Assembly: GCA_003991915.1 (NCBI GenBank) | Contig: RQTK01000058.1 | Location: forward strand, 620,804-684,803 | Reading direction: 5' to 3' | DNA from: Elysia chlorotica | Taxonomy: Eukaryota > Mollusca > Gastropoda > Plakobranchidae | DNA: 64,000 nt | Part shown: piece after piece, positions 1 to 10,765 of the stretch | Layout: every line of letters starts with the position of its first letter | Numbering within the stretch: the stretch's first letter is position 1 | Translations under genes and position numbers: made by a program | The notes under the pieces: model-generated | What the model saw: the letters and a program-made list of their open reading frames with translations, nothing else | Told to the model about the DNA's origin: nothing | Database searches by the model: none

Positions 1-436
1 GATGAGGTGGATGTTTGTTACAAGACGCATACGAATACTGGGACACATCAATTTTTCCTCAATGCGTTCTGTTTTTGCCGTTGAAATGTATTTATTCTAT
101 TGTATATCGTCTTTCCAGCAATTCCCAATTTCGATCTGAGCCGTACAGCTTTGTGGAAATATGCCTGATTGGTTTGGAGAGTACATGTGGTCATAATTTT
201 ATTGGACTTAATGTGCCGGTTTGTTTAAGACTACACCACTGTCCTTCTTTTCGTTTCATTGTTGAATTTTGAGATTTCATTTCAGCACCCCAAGCCATGT
301 ACTTTTGTCTAGCAGAAAATAGTGCATTGTATAATAAAAAAACCCACAAAACCCCCCCAACAAAACTAACATAAAAACTGGTGCTCAGTGTAATTTCTTA
401 TCCTTTCTTTTTTTCCTTTGTTTTGCTGATCATCTT

Positions 437-1519
437 TCAAACTTTTCGGGTGGGGAATATCTCATAAAATGTCGTTTTAAAGTTGGTGCTCATGCGCATG
501 AAGATAAAGAAGTTGACTGATGCGTTCAGGAAGTCCAGAATCCAGATTGCATTGGATGCGATTTGCATCAAGTTATGAAATCGGCCGTACGCAAAAAACT
601 CAGGCTCAATCAGTGAGGCCAAGTATTTGCAAAGTCTAGGGAAAAAGTCCATGATATAGACAAGTATGACAACCAGGAGCATCCTGGTGACTTTGACATC
701 TCGAGGGGTCAAATTTACTGACGTGGTTCCAAACGTGCTCCTTCCATCTTGTTTTCCTTTGCCAGGTCGGAAGTTGGCAGCAGATCTTCTGAGCTGGATC
801 ACGATGATCGCTGAGGAGACTGTCATGATGGTACAGAATATGGCAGGGTAGAAAATCCCAAGATACTTGTACATCTTTAGAATAACTCCATTTAGCGCAA
901 AGTAAAGTCTTCCTGCCGTCACATGAGGAAGACTTGTGTTGTAGTAGGGGTTGAAAGTGTATTCTACTTTGTACACAAAAATCACTGACGAAAAAGAGCC
1001 CAAGATGATGACTGACAGTCCTACCATGAACCATGTAGTAAGGCCAGGTTTCAATAGAGATTTCACCTTCAGCGGCATACTCACGCTGAGGCAACGCTCT
1101 ATTGACACATAAGTTGCCAAGCCATACGAGACATAGCCTGCAAATATAGGCAAGTATATTAAAACTGGCCAAGAGGCCCATTTCCAGATAATTCCTCTGA
1201 CAGGATCGATCAAACCTATAGGGCCGTGTAGACGATAGACCACTCCTGACAGGCACTTTATCTGGTCCCACACGGCGATGGAGAAGAGAGACACGTTCAC
1301 ACTGTCTTTGAAGCCTTGGCGTATGAATACAATCATGGTGAGTGTGTTGGTGACTACACCTAGCGCTGAGAGGAAAAACACGATCCAGTAGCCAACTATT
1401 AGTTCAAACTGTTCGCGAAAACTGTCACTGATTATCTTACTACGAAAAACTTCGTCGTTGCTCTCTTGACCTGAATGTAAGGGCAGGATCGTAGTATTCA
1501 TTACGTTGGTTGGATCCAT
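437..1519 (-). CDS. Rhodopsin-like (class A) orphan/chemosensory-type GPCR, single exon
   Basis: This 360-residue intronless open reading frame has seven hydrophobic segments at about residues 39-65, 73-93, 117-140, 162-182, 213-243, 277-300 and 318-341. An extracellular N-terminus carries a candidate N-glycosylation site (NTT at residue 8), and NTS near residue 194 lies in the second extracellular loop. The end of TM3 reads SIERCLSV, so the usual DRY is replaced by ERC. TM7 carries NASVNFFIF in place of NPxxY. The third inner loop is basic (RPGKGKQDGR). This architecture matches the large orphan families, some named chemosensory receptors, that are expanded in gastropods; a peptide receptor of the FMRFamide/myosuppressin type is the alternative. 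The first ATG of the frame gives a full-length receptor with a stop just after TM8-like sequence, so the gene looks intact. It may sit inside an intron of the tyrosinase gene on the same strand. The ligand cannot be inferred. Confidence 0.85.
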   Translation of the reverse strand: MDPTNVMNTTILPLHSGQESNDEVFRSKIISDSFREQFELIVGYWIVFFLSALGVVTNTLTMIVFIRQGFKDSVNVSLFSIAVWDQIKCLSGVVYRLHGPIGLIDPVRGIIWKWASWPVLIYLPIFAGYVSYGLATYVSIERCLSVSMPLKVKSLLKPGLTTWFMVGLSVIILGSFSSVIFVYKVEYTFNPYYNTSLPHVTAGRLYFALNGVILKMYKYLGIFYPAIFCTIMTVSSAIIVIQLRRSAANFRPGKGKQDGRSTFGTTSVNLTPRDVKVTRMLLVVILVYIMDFFPRLCKYLASLIEPEFFAYGRFHNLMQIASNAIWILDFLNASVNFFIFMRMSTNFKTTFYEIFPTRKV

Positions 1520-1936
1520 TGCTAAGTCATAGATTCACAAAAACAAATAGATACCGAAATGTCGTGTTGATGCATACCCATTCCTATAGAAAAAGTGTAT
1601 CTCTAGATACACGCACACACATACGAAAATAAATCCAATACCTATATTTATAAAAGTTAAAACAAATTGCGTCTTAATGGCGCTTCCCATCGTCTTTGAT
1701 TTTTAAGGTCTATTCCCTTTAAGTTTAAAAATCACTAATTTTAGTTGTACTCAATAGTTTCTTTTGATCCCAATCAAAACTACCAATTAGCCAAAAGTCT
1801 CGTTGTAAATAGTATGTAAGTCAATCTCTTTCTTCTCTCCCTCTGCCTTTCTTTCCTGCTCTCTATCTCTTTTCCTCTTAAATAATAATTAATATAGAAG
1901 ATGTATTAGTTGAGGCTGATCTTCCCTGTCTCCCTC

Positions 1937-1949
1937 CCTCACTCTCTCT

Positions 1950-1994
<45 letters not shown>

Positions 1995-2198
1995 TGCTTC
2001 TCTGTCTCTGTATTTCTCTGTCTGTCTGTCTGTCTGTCTATGTATACGACTTTGTCTGTATCTCTTTTTTAGTCTCTGCTTTGTTTCTGGCCCTCACTCT
2101 CTATGCTCTCTGTCTCTGTCTCTGCCTGTCTCTCTGCCTGTCTCTGTATCTGTATGTCTGTCTGTTTGTCGGTCTGTCTGTCTGTATGTCTCCCCCCT

Positions 2199-2229
<31 letters not shown>

Positions 2230-2237
2230 GTCTCCCC

Positions 2238-2282
<45 letters not shown>
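1937..2282. repeat. CT-rich microsatellite and CTGT minisatellite block
   Basis: Mostly (TC)n with GTCT interruptions. A short unit (TGTATGTCTCCCCCCTTC followed by a CT run) occurs twice, ending near 2238 and 2281. The long open frames here (Ser/Leu-rich on plus, Arg/Glu-rich on minus) are artefacts of the repeat. Confidence 0.9.
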
Positions 2283-2285
<3 letters not shown>

Positions 2286-3935
2286 ACGCCTGACAACCAA
2301 AAAATCTTGGATTTACGAAAGAGATATTGCGCACTTTGTTTTCATATTGTTGCTAAGTTAATCCGCTTCCCTCATCGCGAAATACTTTCATAACATCTGT
2401 GAATTTTGAAAAAAAATTGCTTTTACATTGAAAACTAGAATATAAGTAATACAAAACACCACCCCTGAAACTGTTAATCATATGGAAGACAATCTTTGCA
2501 AAACTTGTATCTCACAAGAAGAGGTAAGTAAGTAGGGCAAGTATGACTATGAACAGTGGATTCTGTATCATAAATATACTCTTCAGCTCAGACTGATATC
2601 AACAGAGCACATCGTGAAATATAAAGGTTTTTTTTTTCTTTCTTTAAAACTTTAGGAAGGGACAAACAATAATTATCAAAAAGTATTTGATTTGATAATT
2701 TCAAAGAGATACGGTAAGAACCAATCAGGTCGTTGAAATTGTTGGCATGGAGGGGTAGTTCGGACCAAATAATAAAACCAATATGTTTCCTATTAATAAT
2801 AAACAAGTCAACGAAGATGATAAGGGTATGCATAAATGATCAAAGAGGCAAGACAGGTGAGATGATGATCAGTAGCAAAGGCAAGGGTTCGTGTAAAACA
2901 GGTACACTATTTTTTATTATCTATAATTTGAATTTTTTTCTCAGAATGTTAATTAATGGTAATGGGCGTATAGCTAGTGAAAGAACCCAACAATTTTTTT
3001 CTTTATCTGGGGGAAACTATCAGCAATATGAACTTCGGAAAAAATCATTTCAAAAGTGTCGATAATAGCGCCTAACCGAGTTTCGAAATGTCACAGTATT
3101 TATTGGTTATCATCTAATAATCAGCGGGTAGTTTTAGCCCATATGAGCTTTGAAAAAAAAAGAAAAAAAAGGGGTTAATAGAGATGAATCACGTGAGATA
3201 TACAAAGGTTTGTAAAATCTTTATTAAAATAGAGGTACATGTATAAAACGAATGTTAATGTTGCTATTAATCGTAATGTCTTTGTCGATGAAAGTCAGGA
3301 AGTTGGTTAATGGGACCATTATAGGAGTGGAGTGTTTTGGATAAGTAGAGCTTTCTTTATGCATGGCGTTGTTCATTATATAATTATACAAACAGCAAAT
3401 CTTCACCATTGAGACATTTGGATATATCTATAGCGAAGTCAAAACGAGTAGGAAATTTTCAAAATAGTGTAATGACATGATAAGACCAGGAAAAAAGTAA
3501 AAATATGACAACCAACCGCCAGCATAAATATATTAATTTGATAATCCTGTGTCAATTATGGACACTTGCTACAAAACCTCATATTCAATGTTCGGCTTTA
3601 AGAGTAAAGAAAGGCCAAATAATTCTCACAATCCTGTCAGCTAGTCTTTGAGTAAAAAAGAATTAAATATGTAGATTAACCAAGTTCTGCAGTGTTTTTA
3701 AAAGTCTTTTTCAACAATTAACTTACTAACATCGCGCCGCTTAAAAAAATAAACAACATTCTCCAACAGAGATGCGTCTAGTTTTCTTACAATTGGGTGA
3801 GTTCAAATCGAGAGAAGTAGAATATGAACTGCAACTAAGTTGGCGTTGAAAATTGGAAAGAAAACAATGTGGAGAACTTTTAAAAAAATCGCATTTAACA
3901 AATAAAAAACAAAACAAAAACAAAAACAAACAAAC

Positions 3936-3937
<2 letters not shown>

Positions 3938-4021
<84 letters not shown>

Positions 4022-4043
4022 TCATCAACAACAACAACAACCA
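3938..4043. repeat. (AAC)n trinucleotide microsatellite
   Basis: About 27 nearly uninterrupted AAC units, followed by degenerate ACCA and AAAC runs to about 4090. It yields poly-Asn and poly-Leu/Val pseudo-frames only. Confidence 0.95.
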
Positions 4044-4967
4044 ACCAACCAAACAACCAACCAACCAGCCAACAAACAAACACACAAAAAACCCACCAAA
4101 AACCAAACCTAGATTAAAAACGATTTATAGGATGTGTACGTTGAATTATAGTGAAAGTTCGAGGGATAATAAACTATACAATAATTGTTGTGAAATTAGG
4201 ATTTATCCTAATAATTATAACATTTACAGAGACTGATCTTCATTATGATGTAATTTTTTTTCCTAACGTCAGGTTATTACGATGGACAATCCGAGTCACC
4301 GTATAGCGTATAGAATAAAAAGAAAGAAGCCACCAAATTTGGACCTTTCATTGGGCTCATGTTCAAACAAAAACGTCTATTCTTAAACACAAATGGGGTT
4401 TAAGAAATTTAAACAAATAGCCAAGATGTGAGTTTTCAAAGACATTTACTTTAAGATGCTTTCTTTTAATTAAATCACATGTAAAACGTTATCCTTTCCG
4501 AAAAAGAACACGAAGACGCACAAAGATGCCGTTTATAATCTATATTATTTTTATGCTACACGTATTTCACTAGGCTTGGTGGGAGGAGTGTACCGAAGGT
4601 AATAAATTATCTTTTGTCCAAGTGACAGAAAATGCTTATACATTTTAGTACATGTAGGTGGCAAGAGTGACTGAGACTATTATTGTGTTTTTTTTTCTGG
4701 AGACGGCAGCATGTTTTAGGTCTATCTAATAATCTAAAAATATTGTCCTCTCGTGAATACCACATGTAGGGGATTATTTTACTACTAAAAAGCAATAATA
4801 TAAATAAAAGCAATGTAACAAAAAGAGATAAAGATACAAGGTTGAAGAAAACCCATACTGATCAAATTTTTAAAAATAAGAAGTGAGTCATAAAAAAGAT
4901 TTGGAAATACGTATACATTTAAAGGTACACATGTAAACAGCTGAAGTATAATATGATTAATGGAGAA

Positions 4968-5100
<133 letters not shown>

Positions 5101-5250
5101 CATAGGAGGTAAAGTTTTATACAGCGTATCCTTGTTTAGTGAAATGTGCGTTGCGAATCATATTGGCTCATTCATAAAAAAACATACATGATGCGTGCGC
5201 CTTGGTGAATGATTGACATTTCTGATCACTTCATGACAGTAGCTTGTCCA

Positions 5251-5288
5251 CCCCCCCCCCCCCCCCCCCCCCCCCCCCTTTTTTTTTG
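5251..5288. repeat. C28T10 homopolymer block
   Basis: Twenty-eight consecutive C followed by ten T. Exact length is likely to be unreliable in assembly. Confidence 0.9.
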
Positions 5289-6169
5289 ATGTCTTGGTCA
5301 AACTAAAATACCCTCACTGGTACAGACCATCACACAACGCTGGATTCGTTGATTTGGTAAACAAATGATGCACTTTTCCCATGTCTTAAGAAAACTTTCT
5401 TTTCCTCATAAACAAGCACACACACACAAACACACACACATGGAAATCTTTTGGGAAGTATGGTTATACATGCAATTCTAGAGAGGAGCATTACTCAAGA
5501 AGTCATAAGTGAATTTTTATTATTGATTACAGAAAGTTTCACTACAGCAGCCTTTGATAAACTTAACAAAAATAAAATAAGGCTTTGAAATCACTGATTC
5601 ACGACCGTTGTGTTATATCTGCATGTTCAAGTACGAACAGGGAAGAAAGATAATAAACATGAAAAAGTGCAATATGGAGAAATACGCAAATCGAGTTACC
5701 GTTCACTTCAACGCCTATGTACTATCAACTCGACCGAGTCAAATCACAGCACTGCATACTGTTCACCACAGTATATCGGCAATAAAATTTGATGGGAGTT
5801 TGAATCTTATCATGGTCATCTCAGCTCATTTAATGCATTTTACACAAGTGAAATTAAATTGAACTACGTTTAATTATAAGCGACGAGACACATTGTGCGA
5901 ATGTTTGCGAATTATTTGTAGTTGGCGAATTACGACAGTGCTGTTGTACATACAATTAAAATAAATTGAGCGCTCTTAGCTCATTGTTTAAAGTAGGATA
6001 GAAAAAATACAGGATTATTCAAAAGCCTCTCTAAATAGATATTAGGCCTATTTGGCGCACCTTTTTTGTTTTCAATTAAAATCTAAAATATCTATTGTAT
6101 GTTTTTATCTGAATGATTTATCCCGGGTTATTTCGGGTTCGTTAGTTTGCGAGATACTATTCAGCTTAC

Positions 6170-6374
6170 CGTATCTTGTTTGAGGGCGTTGATGGCGTTG
6201 TGGAAGCGTCTCCTCTCATCATCTGAGAGCATACGGTACTCCTTCCGGACACAGCGCGGGAACGCCCTGGCCTGCCGCTTCAATCTCATCCTCCTCGTCC
6301 GCTTGCCAGAGTTGGAATCCGAGCGAACTGGAGGTCCAAGCTGCACAGCCTTGTCGTAAAGTTGTTGATAATAA
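6170..6374 (-). CDS. Internal exon of a tyrosinase-like (type-3 copper oxidase) gene
   Basis: On the minus strand a pyrimidine-rich acceptor (tttctttcccag) precedes 205 bp of open frame ending at a good donor (gtaagc). The translation starts YYQQLYDKAVQLGPP and ends CVRKEYRMLSDDERRRFHNAINALKQDT. The R-K-E-x-R-x-L-(S/T)-x-x-E-R-x-x-(F/Y)-H-N-A-hydrophobic pattern is the conserved region just before the copper-A site of mollusc and nematode tyrosinases. These oxidise phenols for shell periostracum, pigment or defence. A basic stretch (KRTRRMRLKRQAR) precedes it. Neither the copper-A/B histidine exons nor a signal-peptide exon was found, so the gene is partial, or the exon is a relic. Family assignment rests on this one exon. 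Confidence 0.62.
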
Positions 6375-8936
6375 CTGGGAAAGAAACATATGTAAAAGCA
6401 GTCAGGTACTCTAAAGAAAAAAACAACATATTAACAAGGGCTATGAGTTTTCCTTACGTTTCCTTGATAAAAATCGTCCTCTTAGTTTAGCCTCTCTTAT
6501 GTTTCAAGACATACCCTATGCGCCGGGTGTGTGTGTATGTGGGATTGGGGGGAGGAGGTGTGAGGGAGGCTCATGGCAGTAAGATGTTCACGTAATATTG
6601 AATTCGTCTACCCAACCACTAAGGAACACAAGCGCTTCCGGCGTCGAAGACCCAAGCTTTAATCCCAGCGCCACAAAGCTCCTCTTTCCCCTTGATATCT
6701 TTGTAACTTCATTTCAATAATCCGGTAGTCATATGAACAAGAATGATTGGGCTACCACTTTTATTAACTCTCTGGATTCAGCATTTCGAGTGCTTAAACC
6801 AACTTTAAACTTGTACATTCTGTTATGTTTTGTCTTCCTATATCTTTTTCTGTCTGTCTTTCCTTCATCCTCCTTGTACCATACCCTGTAGGATCATCTT
6901 TATTAGTCATGTTGATCTTGTTATGTGCCCACACTTATCATATCAATTTCTCACAATGGTGAGTAGATTTTCATAGGGCCCAATAGCCCTGATTCTGTTG
7001 CTCACTTTATCGTTTGTTACATGATATCTGTAGGAGAAGCCCAGAAGTCTTCGAAAGCATCTCATTTCTATAGCCTATTCGTTACTTTACTCTAAGGTTA
7101 ACCAATATATAAAAAAAATAAATGAGCAATACCGTTACCAGCTATATAATGCTTGTAATTACAGTTAGGGCTGTCGTGTTCTCCAAGGGCGTAATATTAT
7201 GAGCCTTTTGAAAACGTTTGCAAATCTTGTAAGTAAATACATGGCTTTAAAACTTCTTTTAATTAAATGGTCAACTAGATTAAAATACTGACACATTTTC
7301 TAGTCTTTGAAAAACAACAACAACAACAACAACTTATTATTATTATTATTTTTATTATCGTTATTTATTAACTTTATTATTATTTTTGTTGCTGTTGTTG
7401 TGGTTATTTTTGTTTTTGTTTTTGTTGTTGCTGTTCTTGTTATTGGTGTCTTGCAAAACTATCCTCGGGGGAGGTATCAGGTATCGCTTGTGTACTATTT
7501 TCAGAGCATTAAATTTTAACCAAGCTGGATTCTCGTGTTTAGAAGCCAGCTGCAGGAAATTACTTATACATGCTGTTTGAGATTGTTTCTGTTTTTTTCT
7601 CCTTCGAAACCATAAAAAAACACATAAAACTCTGGCCAATTTTAACTACCTGTAAACATGAACTACACCATTATCTGATGCAATGAGAAGCAGCAGCGGC
7701 AACAGTAACAATATTGTGGTAGTGGTTGAAGTTCAAAAAAAAAAAGAAGGTTGAAATTAATACATATTTATATTAGCAGATTTGTGACAAATTGGATAGC
7801 ACTTAAATCTATAGAGTAAATATGAATAAAGGTGTCGTGTTAAACTCATTGTTGCAAGTGGTTTATGGTGAGAATTCTTTTGTGTTGTTTGGTGAATAAA
7901 TGTGAATTCATCAAAATAAAAATAGGAGGGCATAATTAAAGGCGACTCTAGTACTTCTTAATTTGAAAAAAAAAAAACAATAACAAAAAACCCAAACCAA
8001 ACCAAAACAAAATAAACCAAACACAATCACACAAAACATAGCAAACAAACCTCAATCCAAAGCAATAAACTGCAAAATATTAACTCACCTGAATGATTTA
8101 ATGTAGTATCAATGAAATTAATTATTAATTTTTAACAACGTCACACTTCCAAAGTAAATTCTCTTCATATACTTATTTTTCTTGATTATAGTTTTTATTT
8201 TTACATTTTATACATCAACCATGTTCTTAAAAAAAAAAAAAGAAAAGTTAAGATGTTCTAAGTGTCTTTTCCTAAAAAGTTCCCTACGTTACAGGAGAAA
8301 TCAGAGCTTGTTCTACATATATACGACTCGAACAGTTGAAGAATGTGTGACGTCATTTACACAGGTCGGGTGCAGAGGAGAAGTCCATATAATATCCTGG
8401 ACAGAACAGGCCCTCCGCTTGGGTCTGGACCTAAAACAAAACAAAAAACAAAACAAAACAAAAAAAAAAACAACACTTGAAAGAAGAGTTTCCGCTAGCA
8501 ACATTAGGAAATCAGACTCTCAATTTCATACATCACTGTTTCCTCCTGATGTCTCTGCTGTACGTTCACCTTTATTTACAAAGGATAGTCAAGATTGATT
8601 GATAGCTGGTGTCTTGTCAGTCTCGGACTATTATTCTCTCGAACATACAGCAAGAACACACACATTGGACAAACTGAGTTCTTGACGTCATTCCATCTAT
8701 GGGACTTCCCTGTGTCCTCTAGAGGACAGTCCATCAACACGGTTTGTGGCTAGGTATATTGGGCGTTATTATTCAGTAGGTAGTGTTGGAAAAATGAAAC
8801 GTAAAAAGCATGCAGTAAAGTGCATTTTTTTGTGTCCATATGCAAGCACTATTTGCCAGGCACTGTTTTAAAACAATTTTACGCATATATTTCGGTAACG
8901 AGTAGCCAACACTAATATTTTGATTATAATAGTAAT

Positions 8937-8937
8937 T

Positions 8938-9023
<86 letters not shown>
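8937..9023. repeat. (ATC)n trinucleotide microsatellite
   Basis: About 28 ATC units with one interruption near 8974. It produces poly-Asp and poly-Ile pseudo-frames on the two strands. Confidence 0.95.
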
Positions 9024-9199
9024 TTTCTCCCCCTCCTCCTCCTCTTTTTCCTCCTCCTCTTCTCATAGACACCAGTCGATAAATCTAGGATTTATTGTTT
9101 TATAATCTGTGCCGCGCGAATTGTTTGAACGAAAAAAAGTGTGTATATTCATTCTTAGTTATGTTGTTATTGAATGAATTTAAGAAAGGGTGCCATTAA

Positions 9200-9321
9200 T
9201 ATTCGGACTATTCGGAATAGTATTCCGAATACTTTTTCAGATTATTCCAGTATTCCGAATTGTTTTCCAGCTTATCCGGAATAATAATTATTCTGAATAA
9301 CTGTTCAGCTTATCCGGAATA
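9200..9321. repeat. Palindromic ATTCCGAAT / TTATCCGGAATA patch
   Basis: Within 120 bp the motif ATTCGGAAT or its complement recurs. A 21-bp palindrome spans 9210-9230 (symmetric except at its centre base). The 16-mer cagcttatccggaata occurs twice, at 9268 and 9306. No gene is associated. Confidence 0.7.
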
Positions 9322-9775
9322 GTAAATAGGCGGATGTATTTTAGCGCTCGGTGGCCAATTCTCCCAAGACCATAGACATAATAACTTATATAAATATGCC
9401 CAAGACCAAGCTAAACTAGGTCAAACCCATACGGTTAGCATGCAGTGTGAGTCCAATAAATTTCCTTCCCATTTTTTTAAAACTAATGATTCTGATTGCG
9501 GCTGTAAATTATAGCTCTGTAAACATCTTGTATTTATAAAACTTAATTAGTATCGACATAATGTATGCCAATAAATAAAATGTTAAAATGAAGTGTAGAG
9601 GAATCGTTTTTATAAAGACCCATATAGAGACCGTTATAAAGTGGGAAAAAAATCACAGCCATGTTGCGGAGTGATGTGCAGACTTGAATTGATAGGCAAA
9701 TCAGGAATGTCGCATTCATTCTTTTGCATCCAGTCACATTTTTTATGTGTCTTTTGTCATCTTTCTTTATTTCTC

Positions 9776-9902
9776 CCTTTGTCTCTGTCTCTGTCTCTCT
9801 GTCTCTGCCTCTCTGTCTCTGTATCTCTGTCTCTGTCTCTCTCTCTCTGTCTCTGTCTCTCTGTCTGTCTGTCTATCTGTCTCTCTGTCTCTCTCTCTCT
9901 GT
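9776..9902. repeat. Imperfect TCTCTG/CT microsatellite
   Basis: CT-rich run dominated by GTCTCT units; the Ser/Leu-rich frames across it are artefacts. Confidence 0.85.
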
Positions 9903-10200
9903 TGCGGGTGATCACAATTAAACTTACTTAATTTTATATAGCTGTGGGTGTGGTATGTTTCAGTTCGAATCCTTTCTTACATGGAACAATATTGGTCCTG
10001 TGTGTCTCTTGGCTTAAAGGGTTATACAATAGAGAAATGGAAGTATCAGCTGAGGGTCGGACTTTAGGCTGCCTACTCGTCAAAACAGAGATATCTGGCG
10101 CCTTATATTGGTAAGAATGCAATCTTCAAATTAATGTTTCGTTCCATAGCTTTCCTACAGAGATGGGCGGAAAAAAGGGATAGGTGGATAAAGAGCGGCG

Positions 10201-10272
10201 ACACAAAAGATTTGAACATTGGACCTCCTGCTCCTCGGCACTCTCCCGAACACTGGGGACTGAGCTATGTTT
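10201..10272 (-). repeat. Degenerate tRNA-like sequence, probable tRNA-derived SINE head
   Basis: Read on the minus strand the segment begins with an A-box-like TAGCTCAGT. It continues through an anticodon-arm-like part (GCCGAGGAGCAGGAGGTCC) and has a B-box-like GTTCAAATC at a distance typical of tRNA. The stems are not convincingly paired, so it is not called as a functional tRNA. A pseudo-tRNA or SINE is the best reading. Confidence 0.45.
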
Positions 10273-10572
10273 AACCCCACACTAAGCCAACTCTAATAAT
10301 ACCCGGTACTTCTACATCTTACGAATTATTATTTTAAAAAATTATCTGCTGCCGAGTAACGCACTGTCTGCTTGAGAACGCAGGCCACGACAGACGGAGT
10401 TGTCGTGAGGCGATAATGATCAAAGATTATCAAGCGAAGCACCAGCAGTTGCAGCACGTGTCGGCCTACTATCCAAATAAACTCAGTATCATTGTAAAAG
10501 TGAGCTAATTATTGCAATTACAACCCCACAGCCTGAGTTCAACATGCAATTCGGCCAGCTCCTGTTTCAAAC

Positions 10573-10576
<4 letters not shown>

Positions 10577-10613
<37 letters not shown>
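10577..10613. repeat. (GT)n microsatellite
   Basis: About 18 uninterrupted GT units. Confidence 0.9.
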
Positions 10614-10618
<5 letters not shown>

Positions 10619-10689
10619 CTTTGTGTCTCATGGGGTGGCGTTTGACACTTCTATGTGAATATGTCAAAGCATGGCTTTCATCACCATCT

Positions 10690-10765
10690 CTCTCCCTCTC
10701 CCTCTCTCCGGGTTTAACGTCTCCTAGGTTCCCCTGGAGGGTCCTATACGGCGACAGGCGGCGTT
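10690..10765 (+). repeat. Dispersed repeat family A, copy 1
   Basis: Core ggtttaacgtctcctaggtt followed by CCCCTGGAGGGTCCTATACGG, with a CTCTCC-rich flank. Three further copies, in the opposite orientation, occur at 39053, 40352 and 62742. Copies share the core but differ in flanks, as expected for an interspersed element. Confidence 0.7.

Larger units (their letters stand above)
6375..10189. other. Non-coding stretch
   Basis: No exon is supportable. Visible structure: AAC/ATT-rich DNA near 7310-7440, an ATC microsatellite at 8937-9023, a palindrome-rich ATTCCGAAT patch at 9200-9321, and CT-rich imperfect repeats at 9776-9902. Small open frames are low complexity. Confidence 0.45.

Noticed and set aside
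636..1271. 211-residue minus-strand open frame inside the GPCR
   Set aside because: Out-of-frame shadow of the receptor; no domain likeness.
1910..2334. Ser/Leu-rich and Arg/Glu-rich proteins
   Set aside because: Translation of CT microsatellite DNA.
6147..6359. Plus-strand open frame opposite the tyrosinase exon
   Set aside because: Antisense shadow; the minus strand carries the conserved motif and splice sites.
6600..6690. Second tRNA-like sequence
   Set aside because: B-box resemblance is weak and the box order is inconsistent on either strand.
8773..9105. Poly-Asp or poly-Ile protein
   Set aside because: Translation of an ATC microsatellite.
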